NCBI GenBank assembly: GCA_013396915.1
Contig: VWZL01000658.1
Location: 941,473 to 1,005,472, forward strand
Reading direction: 5' to 3'
DNA: 64,000 bases
Origin: Stercorarius parasiticus
Taxonomy: Eukaryota > Chordata > Aves > Charadriiformes > Stercorariidae
Made by a program: the position numbers and the translations under genes. Of this stretch, positions 43,576 to 56,650 are shown one piece after another; the stretch's first letter is position 1, and the number at the start of each line of letters is the position of its first letter. The notes under the pieces were generated by a model that worked only from the letters and a program-made list of their open reading frames with translations, did no database searches and had not been told where the DNA came from.

Positions 43576-46500
43576 CAGGTCGGCGCTGGCTTACACCACC
43601 TTTGATGCTCATCACATGAGTAAAACAAAACCCCAACTCATACATGGGGGCTATCAAATGCCTCTATGAAATAATAATAATATAGACTAGCCACTGCTTG
43701 CTTTATCTTCAGGCCAACGCTGGTTTGATCAACACCATCTCTAAATAGCTATTTACTTTTTCTGCCCTCACCTTTGCTATGAGAGGCCTTTAGGGTGTTC
43801 AAAGCAGTTCAGCTTTGGCACAATGCTTTCCTTGCCCGGCCTCAGCTCACAGCCTTTGGAAACTTGTTTCTATTTGATTGTTTTGCACCGAAAATTAAAA
43901 TAATATCTGTTACAGTACTTTATTTCCAGGGACATAAGTACTAAGCAGTTTTCTAATCCAGCAAAGAGAGAGAGAGAGGTTAGAGCAACCTCTGGCTGAA
44001 AATGTTGTAGCAAATACTTCGGAGTTAGGATGCCAGTTTGTAATGGCCAATGTGCAAAGTCCTCTGGAGAAAACACTCAAGCAGCCCGGACCTGAAGCTG
44101 GCTGAAACTTGCAATTTCTGTTTTGTGGAAAATTCCAACATTAAAAAAACAATGTAAAACACACGAGTTTGTGCCAAACAGGGCAAGCTGCCCGCAATTC
44201 TGAGAAATCCTGCAGCATCAGGAAAAGCTAGGAGGTTTCCTGTCACAACGTGGAGAAGTCCTAGAAGCCCCCTGCCCGGGGAGGCCTTGGGAGCACAGGA
44301 TGGGGGAGGTCCTGGAGCGGGGGACATGGAAATCCTGGGGTGCCAGGAGCTTGCTGGGAAACCAGGCAGAATTCATCCAGGAATCAGCCCGGTGAGCACT
44401 TGTCCCTTAGGTCCTGCCTGGCTTTTAGAGAAAGTCGGTCAGTCAAAATAGAAGTGTTTCCAAGAAACTTTCTGTCTATGCTGAACTGGCACTTTACAGA
44501 GAAACCGCTATTGGTGTGAACATTTGCAGTTATGGGTGGTCTCTCCTGGCCTTAAAATTCTATGAACTGGTGAAAAACACATGATAACAACTGCCACTGT
44601 TAAGAGTGACTTCAGTCTGTGCTCAGAATAGTTCAAGTTCAGTCTGGCCTTTCCTGAAAATATGAAGTTTCATACAATTAAAATGGGTTTCAAACACATA
44701 AGGCGCTCTGACTGCATTTCTTCACTAACCTCTCAAGACGCTGTGATGCAGATTTTCCCGATGAAGTGATTCTGGACCCTCTTGAGGCAACCTTAAGGGA
44801 TTTTTATTTCCAGAAATCGTTACAGACCTGTCCCGTGGACTCCTTTACAACATGCCACATTGCCCACTCAAGATCAGAGACAACCAAAAAAATCACACAC
44901 CAGTGGAAGGCTTTGTCCTGTACGTGTACTCATCTATAGCAGCCTGGAAGCAGAAAGTTCACATGCAATACACCCGCATGCCATGTTTTCAGGTTTTCAT
45001 GAACCAGTAAGTATCAAGGCCAGAGATCTCCTGAAACAATGTCCTCTCCCTGACCTTTTAGGCATTCTTGCTAAGACCAGGCACTTCAGATTCTCCATAT
45101 CTGCTTTTGACATCCTTGAAGTGCTTGACACGGGGCTGGAGGAATATTTGGAGCTAAGGCTTAGTGAGTCATGTCATTCACATCAAATGAACTAAAATTA
45201 TGTTGAAATACAGATTTAAGTCCCTGCATAATCAACATTTATTGGACGTAAGTAAAAAGAGACAGAAACAGATGAAAAGGCAATTAGCACTAGCTGGAAC
45301 TATACATGTTTTTATTACTTCCTTCTGCAAGTCATTCATGGGATAATGTAATACACAGGTCAAAGTGATTTTGGAAAGGATATTGCCAGCAACCTTCACG
45401 TTGAGGCATTAGTTCAATGTGAGGAATTAACACGTGCAAGTGATGCACAGAGCTCAATCTTAAATAGCAACACCTTTAGCAGGGACTAGTGTTACAGAAT
45501 TGGAGCACATCAAGAGATTTGCTGGGCAAAAGAAGGAATCTGTTCCCTAAATCCTGCACCTCACTGCTGTGTGCAGCACCATCAAGCACACAATGATGTT
45601 ACCCTGCTTGGGATACATCCTGGTGATGCAAGGAAGCGCTCCAAAACATTTTCAATCCTTCCACAAGTGCTAGCTTTGATGGCCAGGTCATGTAGTCCTC
45701 TCACAGGCTCTTACCAAACTGATCCAATATCAACCTGATTTTATATAAGCAACAAGCTGACAAAAAAGGTAGCACAACCGCTGCAAAGATGGGGTTCACA
45801 CAGGCCAGCACCTTCCTCATGGCATGAAAACGGCGGGGTAGCTTGGTTCAGCTTTCTGCTCAGAGAAGTCTGCCCAACTGCAGCAGATTTCCCTCTCTGT
45901 GTGTATTTCCCTTAGGCTGGTGAAACTGACTGTTCCACTATTTGGGACAGTGGAGCCACTGAGCCCCTCTCTGTGCCTCCGGTGGGCTGGCACTGCCAGA
46001 GCCCGGCCGTTACACCCACGCCAGGCAGACAGGACCCCACCGGGCGCACTCGGAGAAATCACTGTGCGAGCTCCCACCACGCAGCTTCGTTATGTGCCCC
46101 CTCGCTGTGCTGGGTGACGAATGTACCTGCAGCACAAACAGCTCTCGGGCTGAGCAGACACACAAGGAACACAAAAAAAAGGGGAGAAAGGACAGGTAAT
46201 TCTCCCTGCTTTTGCAGACAGACAAGGTCTGTGATTTGCCCTTATGGCCACACAGAGCTGGGAAATCATCCCTGCAGTCCTGAGCTGGAAAAAGACCATT
46301 CTGTCTCCCGCTGCAGTCACTGCTCTGTGTTTCCGTTCCACTGGAGCACATCGGGCTGACAACCTCCGGCGCTACGCTGCAGGGATGCGAGGCTCCAGGG
46401 ATGCGAGACTGCGCGTCCGTGCAGCCAGGGCCAGACTGATCGTCCTGCAGGCAAAAACCCCTTTCTGGTAGAGGGAAAGTCTGGAGGGGAAGGAGGCCGA

Positions 46501-47268
46501 CTCCTTACCTGGGGCAGCCAGGCTGCATCCTGACTGGACTAAACACCCCTCGTTGGGGGAGGAAGGGAGAGGGCAAGGTGAGAACACGACGTAATCCTTT
46601 CAGCTGAGACTCTGCCAGGGATGTTGCTAATTAGCAGAGAAAGGACGTGTTGTGGCGGGTGAGAGACAGACGCGTTCTGTGTTGCGAGACAGTGCCTTCC
46701 ACCAGCTCTATCTGTGAGACACGTACGCTGTCAGCTCCCTGATCGTGTTTGCGTTGCAGGAGCCATCCCAGCAGCGCCAGCCGAGCCCTTGATGGCCACT
46801 GTGCTGCTGTCAGCCGCCTGTGAAACCCATGATGGGATTTTAGAGGGACCAAAAGTCTTGGTCGCGAATCTTATTTTCGCTGCTCTAATGCAATCAGACC
46901 TATTTTGTATAGCCATACAGAGCGGATGTGGCTTCCGGGTCGTGGAAGAAGACTGGTCCCGGAGCAGCAACTGCATTTCCTAAGCTTGCTCGGGTATCTT
47001 AGAGAGAGGAGAGTGTTCTATCTGGGGCTAACAGGTGAAATAAGGAGGTATTTTCAGTCTCTACCAGAAGAGAGATGGTGGCCCGGAACTGTACACGTGT
47101 ATGTGTGGGTGCATCACTTTCACGCGCTGCAGTTTGGAAACACTTCCAGCAGAGACTGCTACGTTTGGTCAGTTGGTGTCTGGTCTAATTTACACGGAGC
47201 TGAATCCGCAAGAGCCCAGTTTAAGTTTGTGGGATTGCGTGTGGTTGTGCCTGAGATCTATGCTATAG
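43576..47268. other. Intergenic region between two CR1 copies
   Basis: No gene is supported. It contains a GA run at 43966-43978 and the 12-bp palindrome TGCTAATTAGCA at 46625-46636. Small open frames overlap on both strands without domain content. Confidence 0.5.
46625..46636. promoter_or_regulatory. 12-bp palindrome TGCTAATTAGCA (candidate paired-type homeodomain site)
   Basis: Perfect palindrome with a TAATTA core extended to TAATTAGC on both strands, the form bound by paired-like and LIM homeodomain proteins such as VSX2 or LHX2. Located about 8 kb upstream of the FZD5 start. Site identity is seen; use by the cell is inference. Confidence 0.35.
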
Positions 47269-47685
47269 CACCTCTCCTCTGAGGACAGGCTGAGAGAGCT
47301 GGGGTTGTTCAGCCTGGAGAAGAGAAGGCTCCGGGGAGACCTTGTAGCCCCTTCCAGTACCTAAAGGGAGCCTACAGGAAAGATGGGGAGGGACTCTTTA
47401 TCAGGGAGTGGAGCGATAGGATGAGGGGTAATGGTTTTAAACTGAAAAAGGGGAGATTTTGATTAGATATTAGGAAGAAATTCTTTACTGTGAGGGTGGT
47501 GAGACACTGGAACAGGCTGCCCAGAGAAGCTGTGGCTGCCCCATCCCTGGAGGTGTTCAAGGCCAGGCTGGATGGGGCTTTGAGCAGCCTGGTCTAGTGG
47601 GAGGTGTCCCTGACCACGGCAGGGGGGTTGGAACTAGGTGATCTTTAAGGTCCCATCTAACCTGAACCATTCTATGATTCTATGA
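47269..47685 (+). mobile_element. CR1 retrotransposon 3' fragment
   Basis: Plus-strand CR1 from the [30 protein letters not shown] region (here CTCTCCTCTGAGGACAGGCT) to a complete tail ATTCTATGATTCTATGA at 47668-47685. It is well preserved, hence relatively young, and opposite in orientation to the copy at 43158. Confidence 0.95.
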
Positions 47686-50600
47686 TGAGCACCTGTTCCA
47701 GCACCCCTGTACCCAAATAAAGCCAAAACATACATCCATTAGCTGAGAAGAGACAGCAAATGAACCACCAGGCCCTGCAGCTTCCTTCCATAGATTTTGT
47801 TTAGATTCCGTGACAACATAAAAGGAACAATTCATAATTTTGTGTCTTTGTGTACTTTCCATTTGGGCTAAGATGCCCTGAATTTCTCCTCAATACTTAA
47901 GCATGTTTATATGAGGCCAAACCTGCCCTACGGATCTTTTAACCTGGCATACTCCTGAGACGCAGCAAACTCTGTTGGGCACAGAAGCTTCTGACTAAAC
48001 CTGGCACAAGCAGTTCAGGAGATGAGCCGAGGCTGATAACAGCCACAAGCTGATCTCCACAGCAGCAGAGATTAAACGTACTCAGCTGCGCACTAATGCA
48101 GCCACCCAAAACAAGCCCAAGCTGTGCTGGGCCAAAACGTGCTTTAAGAAATTCTGTACGTACCAATGGAGGCCTTAGCGTGACCGAGAGCTGGCACAGA
48201 GAGGAGGGGAGAGGGGTGGATGCTAAGTGCTGTTTGCTCTGTGCAGAATTCCGCGGAGAAGGGAGGGCAAGGTTTGGGCTTCAGCCTGAGCAGATTCCTC
48301 ACCTCATCCTTAGGGCCTTTCCCTAAACAGATCGTAAAAAAACCCGTATGGGTGACTATTTTATGAGCAAAGAGGCAAGCAACGGAAGCAGAAGAGAACA
48401 AGAGCAGCCACCTCCAAGGCTCTGCTGGGGGAAGAGGGATGTGCCAGGGACACACACGGCACAGCCGTTTCCAGGCTGCAGAAAGGGACAGGGCTGCTGT
48501 AAAGGTCCTCGGTGCGGGCACCGTGCTGATCCCAAAACCATTGCCCCCTGTCCTGCTCCGGCTGCGGACTACCTCCTGGAATTGGCTACCAGCTTTAGAG
48601 AATGAAATCCAATTTACCTGTCACAAAGAGGAGCCAGGCGAGGCCTCCCCGAGCGCGGTGGGTACCGCAGGGCTGCCCATTCCCATCCCCGCGCTGCTCC
48701 CTCCCGCACGGATCCGGGGGGAAGGGGGAAGGGGCGGCCGTGGCAGTAAGTGCAGGAACAATTCACTGGAGAGCCACGGCACTCTTTGCGGTTTGCCCAC
48801 TAATTACTGTTAAGCCCTGGTTCCTTTTTGTGTTCCAAGGGGCGTCTTCAATGTGGCACTGCTTCTTGGGCCTTTCATGGGGCTGGGCTCACCCCTGAAT
48901 AGCAGAATTCGCCCACCACCCNCCCCTTTTGCTTTTCTGATAGTATTTTCTGTCCATGTTGTGTAAGGCTCTAAATGAATCTTGACTGCCCCTACGGCCG
49001 ACTGGAGACGCACAAAAGCGGCCCATTCCAGTGGCCACAGCGCCATTGTGCGCCCTAACAATGCACTAATTGGCGGTGACAATTGTGCGGCTGGGGAGGA
49101 AGAGGGGGCCTTGGCGGGGGGACGGACACATGGGTCCTTTCCAATCGGCGAGGCAGGTCAATAAAAAGAAGAGAAGGAGTGTGAGGAGCCAGAGACACGC
49201 TCTGCTCCGCGTCTCCCCTGCCAGTCCCACGCCGTTTGCGCCAGGGTTCCCCCCGCCAAATTCCTACAGGGAAGGGTAAAGCGAGTAATTTTAATGGGTG
49301 GCTACGCAGAGCAAGAGATGTGCAAACTAAAAAGGGTCATCTCGATCTCCCGGGCTGTCTCACCACCCCAGAGGCTGAGGAGCTCATGTGATGAGGACAC
49401 CACTGAGATATTCATGGGAAAAGATCACACACAAAGCCAAGGGGACGCTGGTGCCGCAGCGCTCTGCTCCGGGTACACATGTGAGAGAGTGCTCGCCTCT
49501 GACTGAACTGAGCTTAAAATACATTTGGGTTTTTTTGCAGAAGGACAGCGGGGTGCAAGGACTGGGTGTCCTACGGTGCTCTGCTGGGGTAGGTGGTGGT
49601 CCTGTGGAGCAGGAGCCTGTGGTGCTGTCGGGAGTAGGGGAATGAACCTGGGCCACATCTTCAGCACCTGCTCAGCTGAGAACCAGAGGAATGAAAGGGA
49701 CATCAGGTGCCAAGGGACTGAGGCTGTTTAACACCACTGTGACATCTCCCACGTCTCACAAGGAAGGACCAACCCAGCCTCACACTGAGATCTGGATGGA
49801 GTAGGCCCCTGGACTCTGAGAGCTGCCCCTGTGAGAAGTCAGCCCTGGAGTTTGCAAGCTGATGTATCTAATGAGTGAGGGATGGATTTTGGCTCTACTC
49901 ATTAGCTTGTAAGATAAAATCTGGGACAGGAAACAGCATGGGCCATACTTCTGAGCAAGAAGTATGGAAGGCTCATCTAGTTGCCTAAGGCTCAAACTTA
50001 ATTCAGACAGCTGAGAGGCGTGGGATCAGATGCTGAAGCGCTCAACACCTTCCCACCCGTTTTCCAAACAGCCCTTATCAGCTGTATCAGAGAACAGTGA
50101 AGACCAGCAGGTGTGGAGCGCTCTGGTTCCTGACAGGGACAGCAAAGCACGCCAGGCTGGCAGCAACACTCAGGTTTATGAAGGCGCTCTAAGATGTCCC
50201 TTCTCAACAGAAATGCTTCTCTTTTTTGAAGCTGTCTGATTTTTGGGAAGCGTTGTCCAGAGCAGGGTGAGGAACAGCCAACTCTCCCACCCCTCACAGA
50301 ACAGCTGTGGGACTGCTATGGCGGGGGAACACTTCTGCTAAATGCTTTGAGGGAAAAGAATTACCTCCTGCATCTGGAAACAAGCAGGGAAACACCTTCC
50401 CATGCAGTGGCATCTAACCAGGAAACAACTACAAAGCAACCACCTCTCGTGGAAGAGCAATACTTTTCTGCAGCACGACTGTCAGCATGGCTTGGAGAAG
50501 AAATATTGCCATAACCTCATGAAGAGCAGAGAGAATGAGCAGGGATGACAAACCGGAACCGCAGACCCATGGACAGGCAGGCACTGTGCCTGGATCGACG

Positions 50601-53600
50601 CTCCCTGGTGCTCTGACTGATTGGGGCTGGCATTTCAGTTTGGTCCACTACATACAAACACTGAGTTCAGCTGCAAAGTCTGGTCCTGCAGCCAAAATGT
50701 CGAGGGGAAGCCCGCTGTGAGCCCAATGTGAGAAGTGGAGCAGCGGCAGCCCAGAGCTGAAAGTGTGCTGAGTCCGGGGCACGCTGTGTAGAAACCCTGG
50801 GATGCTGGACTCTCGCCCTTTTCACCTCATGGCCACCCTCAGCACAGTATGTTTCTTAACGTCATCTCTCACCTTTTATGGGTCCTTGTCAGCATTTCTA
50901 TGAAACACCAGAGGACAATTCAGTTCAGATATGTCCCTGCTCCTGGGAGGAACCCTCATCTCTCTCCACTGATTGCAAAGTGGACTTGTCAGCGGCGTTC
51001 AGCTCCTAAAATTTGGTGGTGGCAATACCCTCCCTGAGACAAAATCACTAGTTACCTGCTCTAAACACAGTGAACGTGCCACTTCTGCTCGCCCTCCCCT
51101 AGCAGGCCTCCACACAGCCACAGAAACATTCCCATGGATTACCATGGGTGCTGGAGGAGGGCCTTATATAGCGAGACTTCTCTGCCTCCCCTTTGCCCTA
51201 AGCCCTTCACAGAAGTACTTTATTGTTTTATGACAGTACGGTAACACTTGACATAAATCTCTAAGCACAGCTAGCAATGTCAATAGTGTGTAAATGCCTA
51301 CAGTAGAGACCCATATTTTATTATACTTTTGCCCTCTTTTACCTGCTGTCACCCAGGGTTAAGTCTGTGCTAGGTGCACATGCATTTTACAAGGAATCTG
51401 CCAATTTCATACACTGCTACGCTCATGTCTCTAAACATCGAGACCCCAGCACTGGTCCTTTCACAGGCTGCAGCTTCCATTGGAGTCAGCAGAGCTTGTA
51501 TCTGCCTAAAGGATCGATCACGCTGCCTGTTAAATCAGAGACGAGTGCGCTTCAGAAGTGCAGAGTCCAAGTCAGAACGGGACATTTTGCAATATGTACA
51601 CAACAAACAACATCCACCAGTGTCACAAGCAGTTGCGTGCTGATGTCCGATGACAGAATGGTGCGTGCTGGGGTCTCAGTTCTTCCACCCCAACCTTGCT
51701 CCCGCAGGCGTCGGTACCCCCTGCTCCCAGGAATCAGTGGGATTGCTTGCAGGGAAAGGCACAGTTTGTTGGAGAGACACTCACCATGTTCCATGACTTA
51801 GTCGCTGTACTTCAGGTACCTGCCAGCAGCGTCAGCCACAAACGAGATAAACGTACAACCTTTAGTGCTGTGAAAGCACTTTGGGCTGAACTGCTCCATG
51901 CATACCGATTACATCTGTCACTTTTACACAGATTCAGTAACTTGCACTTCCTTATTTTTAAACAATACTTAACTTTACTAACAATTCCTTCTTATTCACC
52001 TCTAAATACATCATATTGTACCTACATGATAAACCTGGGAACGTTCAAGTCAATGACAGTTGAGCCCTTAACACAGGCTCTTACTGACTTCTCTCGCTTT
52101 CCAGATGAGCCTCACAACTTCATTTTTAGTATCTGAGACTAATGCCTGAAACTCAATTATAGAAAATCAAAAGTCACTTACTAGAAACAGCAGACTGACT
52201 TTTTAGCATGTTTACAGCCTGAATGCCAAGTTTTATATTTGTCTACACTTAAAATGGTTGGAATTTACTCCTGCTTGCCTTGGAGACTTTGTCTGGTTTT
52301 ACTTGTGACAGCTGATTATCTGAGATGCTTTTCACCACCCTCTCACAGTGGTAACACTGAGGCCTCTAGATGGGACCACTGTTTTGGAGAGTATTTAGTT
52401 AAACAAGAACTATTTTAAAAAGACAGTCCAGAGCTATGTACACACACTCCCAGAATATTTTCGTTTGCCCTCAGCGTGCCTTTCACTGAAAAGGTATGGT
52501 AAGCCTCAGACCTGGAAGGTCCCTCTCTGCCCCTAAGGAAAGGAGGAGGAAGCTAGCTCCATTTGGGTTAATCAGTTACTATACTGTAATTGGGATCGTA
52601 TCGTACACGTTAAGGAAAAGTTGAAAGAAAAAAAATCACGTTTATTTAACCTGGAGCACGCTTCTGGACAAGGAGCTTGTACCATTTGATTTATTTTAGA
52701 CAGTGTCCTCAGGACTTCATAAACTTGTGGGCACTGTCACTTATTCCCAGAAGAAGGGCTGCATTTCAGTTCTGCCACCTTTTAGAAAACCAGCCAGCTT
52801 CCCATATTAAACCAAATACTGTTAATTTTGGTCTAAGAGATAGGAAGGTAGCTTTTTAAGAAATGAACTGTCCTGACCTTTGAGAGAAGAGCTGGAGCTT
52901 GGCTTGGCTTGGCATGCTCAGGTGACACGAACCATAATACCACTCATGGGACTTGGCCACAGGAGATGACCAACTCTCCTGGCTCGATCTATTGTAAGGT
53001 CTTTAACATGCAACGAGAGCGTGAAAGCACGAAATCCAAAAGGCTGGCTGTTGCACCTAGGGGGTTATAAGATTTGCCCATGATCTAATATTTTCTGTGG
53101 CCTGCTGCCTTAAAGGCTAACTGATAAATTAACACAAATGGTTAACAGAACAACCCCAGAAGCATGGCTTTTGGGGGTGTGCGTGCAGGAGTTAAGGACA
53201 GGGCTGCCACCGGAAGGTTTCACTGGCAGTTACGTTTCACTGGAGGGGTCAGCTTCCACGTAATGACACTGCACAACAGGGAGAAAAATCCCACCGCTTT
53301 AGCTCCTGAGCAAAACCAAAAGAAACGTTGCTTGAAACTCCATCCCCAGGTTGCCCATGACAGCTGCTGGAGTGTGCCCCTTCAGCAGCTCATTTCAGTG
53401 GCGGTTCCTACGCTGTAACAGAGCGCAACAAAGCGGCTGGGAAGGGGCCGGGACGAGAGAAGAAGCGGTGCAAATACACTCACAGGAGGACAGACAAAAA
53501 GAAACCAAGCAAAGTGCTCCTCCCAGGGCTCTCTAGACCCCACGGTCTCTGCTCTGTGCTGATGCTTTTTCCCACCATCTCTTACTGGGTGAAGTGAGGA

Positions 53601-54600
53601 GGGGAGGCAGCAATGAAAGGGGAAGGAGATGTCATAATGGAATTTGCTCACCTTGCAAAGCAAATAAGGAGAAAGAGAAGGTCTTGCACATGGATTTTTT
53701 CGTGCAGCTTGTGTGGTCCTGGTCAAACATTAACTCCTTGCTTGTAGCAGATTTCATCACAGGCATGAAGTCCAAAGGTTCCTGCAGCAGAGAGGACTGA
53801 CATTCCTGGTGGACTTTTGGTCTTTCCGAGAAGGGGCAGGAGGGCAGTGAGGGAGGGGATATATCCTTCTCTTTGAAGGACACGAGAGCATGGGGCTAGG
53901 TGTGGATTTCTCTGGGGACCCTCCGGCAGGGGTTTTAGGCCCATCAGCTCCACCACGGCTCAGCACTGCAATCCTTAGTCACCACATCCACAGCTCCAGG
54001 GAGCTGCAGAAGCTCCTCAGCTGGTGCACTGGGAAGCAGCAGCCCAGAAGAGCAGGAATCATGCCTGCTCCTACATCCGTCAGCTGGAGATCCCTTACAA
54101 CGGGGGCAAAATCCTGCCCTCCCAGCCCTTCAGTGGTCCCTTCAGTCCAGCTGGGAGATGCCTCCCTTACTTAGGATTCAAGGCCTGGGCCCTTCTGGCA
54201 GTTCCGTGCGACAGCCACGCAGTGGGGAGCTGCCTCCCTCTGCCCGCCAAGAGCTCCGTACCTGAAAGTGCCCAACAACAACAACTCCCAGTAAGCCCTC
54301 CTGGGAGCCGTTGGGGGTCAGCACCATTATAAATCCAGGCATTTGTGGCTTTCAAAAAAACACTTAAGGGATTTTACTGGGAATCCAAACCCACAAAGCC
54401 TGATGCAGTCACTGACAGCACTTCCAGAGACCTCCGGGCTCAGACCCAGGAACAGTAAATATCAGAATTTGCTTAGGTTTGGAAGATTTTCACCAGAAGA
54501 TTTTCTTTCTTTTGGAAGATCATTCACCACATGAGCATTTTTAAGGAAACTAGTACTCTGTCACAACTTGTCCTACCCATAGTGCAGTACCCACCAGAAG
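47686..54600. other. Intergenic region between FZD5 and PLEKHM3, distal part
   Basis: No gene is supported. It contains a SOX/homeodomain-like motif cluster at 49044-49089, one ambiguous base at 48922 and a short TTGGC tandem near 52899-52915. Open frames of up to about 145 codons overlap in several frames and have no recognisable domain. Confidence 0.5.
49044..49089. promoter_or_regulatory. SOX-like/homeodomain motif cluster (candidate enhancer core)
   Basis: Within 46 bp: CATTGT (49044-49049), its inverse ACAATG (49058-49063), a TAATTG homeodomain core (49067-49072) and the palindrome ACAATTGT (49079-49086), which contains two overlapping SOX-like half-sites. The 8-mer ATTGTGCG occurs twice (49045 and 49082). 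Upstream of FZD5 by about 11 kb. Confidence 0.4.
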
Positions 54601-54639
54601 GCAAATTAAAAAGGACAAGTAATTTATGTTTTTTTAGTG

Positions 54640-54645
54640 TTTATT
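54640..54645 (-). terminator. PLEKHM3: Candidate distal PLEKHM3 polyadenylation signal AATAAA
   Basis: Minus-strand AATAAA followed downstream (lower coordinates) by T-rich and then GT-rich sequence. Using it would give a 3' UTR of about 6.4 kb. Chosen only because no gene signal follows until CR1 sequence at 47.7 kb. Confidence 0.3.
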
Positions 54646-56619
54646 GAGAATTGCCTTTATACACGAGGGACTGGTGCTCTGATGCTGTCACAAGTGAACC
54701 CAAATAAACCCTGCTCAAGTGTCAACAAGCAATTCAACTCACTGAATTTAAATTATAACATTATTACATATCAATAATAAATTAAGACTATTGCCTAGTA
54801 GTTGCAGATAATTTAAAAAAAATCCTTGTCAAAAGTAAAAAAAAAACCCAAAACAAACACAAGAACAATGAAACACACGTAATGATGTTGCCAATAAGTT
54901 AACAGAGTAGCACACATAGGTAATGGTTTTCCAAAAACTCAAGGGTGTGCTGCCGATGGTGCTAAAATCCATTGCAAGTGCTGCGGGCGAGCTGGTGCTC
55001 CATTGGGATGGGAAGCATGGGAAGATGGGCTGCCAGGGACGGCACCAGCCGCTGCATCCTGCTTCCCCCAGCCTCCAACTGCCTCGACTGAACTAAAGTG
55101 GATTCGGAACCTGCCTTTATCGCTTAAAACCCTTCAAACGCACGCTTTGCTCATGAATTCTTACTTTTGCTTAGCTCAAGTATAGAAGGGACGGGTATAA
55201 GCTAACCCAGTATCACAGGCCTCAATGCCATTAAATATCAGCCTGAAAACACACTTCAGTTTAAGCAAGATTGATTTTGTAGACAAGTGCATAAGCAAAA
55301 CTGAAACAAATCCTTTTTTCCACCAAAACGAAACTGTGCACTTAAGGATTTATATTGGCTTAACGCGTGGATTAGATGTGAATAAATAAATAACTGAGCC
55401 ACTGACACTTGTGCTCACAAGTGGCATCTTTGTGATTTGGATTAGTGGCCACCCTAAGGAATTTGGACAAAATTGGCATTTTAAGATATGACCCAAGCCA
55501 GTGTGTGCACACCAGGGTTTTCAAGTAAAGAAGGACTTTGCACATTATCATCCGGGCTGCCTCCTCACCATGCTGCTAAAATGCAGCGACAGCACTGCTG
55601 TTGTCAAACGTGGGCTTAAAAGATGACAGTCAGTGTGGACATGTGCCCAGGGCTAACACCTGCTGGAAGAGCTAGCCACATACTTTAGCAAATAATGCTA
55701 AAATTTAATCAGGTTAACCCTCTCTCTAAGGTAACGCTGACCAAACCCTCATTGGGTTAGCCTTCAGGGAACCAGGCTGCGATAAAATTAAGCTTTGAGG
55801 AAATACCTTCACTGCCATGGCCCTGGACCCGGCTGTGCCACACAGGGAGTGCTGAACGGGAGTCCCTCGCTACATGGCAAGGGCTGGCCCGTGGTTCCAG
55901 GAGGAGCAAAATTACATGTGACCTGATCCCGTTTTAATGCCCAGTGCTTGCCATTATTATATATGTACAGCTCCTGAAGGTCTCGCATAAACACAACTGC
56001 ATTTCTGGCTGAAGAGAAGCCCAGCTAGTCTCCAAAATATAGGTAATAAAACCCAACGCCATCTCCATGCCGTCCTTTCTCATATTTCCCTCTCAAAGCA
56101 CAGATAGATAGTAAACAAATTTTATGGTCACCACTCCTAGCAAGATGGAAACTGCCATGAGCAAGGGTTTCGAACTCCAATGCCAAACACGCTGCGTCAT
56201 GGCAGAGCGTTCCTGACACTTCACTTTTGAAAATTTAAGGCACCAAATTGAGCAAAAGTGAGGGGCTTCCATGCAGCTTGGTGTTTTCAGAGCTGGTATG
56301 TGCAGCCTGTAAAGCTCACTTCATGAGGGCAGAACAAGCAAACTCATTTACTCAGCTGCCCCTGCAAAAGAGCATGCGCAGCCACGGGAGCGCTTCAGTT
56401 TAAGCCTCCAAGTTAATCGAACAGCAGATTCAATCAGGAAATCCAAAACAGGAAGATAGACACTAATATACAGTACTGTAAGGCACTCCTACTGGGAAGG
56501 GAAAATTGGAAGGCAAATTACGAAGGAGAGAATGATCAGACATGACTAGTTCAAGAGCAACACGATGAGCTATGAAGCTCAAAGTCTAGCTGTAGGCTCA
56601 GTGCTGTGGGCAAAGACAG

Positions 56620-56650
56620 GGACAGTGAGAGAAAGAGAGAGAGAGAGGGG
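56620..56650 (+). repeat. GA-rich simple repeat
   Basis: Purine run of GAGAGA units inside the presumed PLEKHM3 3' UTR (CT-rich in the transcript). Confidence 0.8.

Noticed and set aside
46714..46983. 89-codon + strand open frame
   Set aside because: No domain or homologous family recognised, no splice or poly(A) context, and overlapped by an 81-codon frame on the other strand. Treated as intergenic.
51367..52136. Open frames of 144 and 146 codons, + strand
   Set aside because: Two overlapping frames with no recognisable domain, low-quality composition and no promoter or splice context. Consistent with chance in AT/GC-mixed intergenic DNA.
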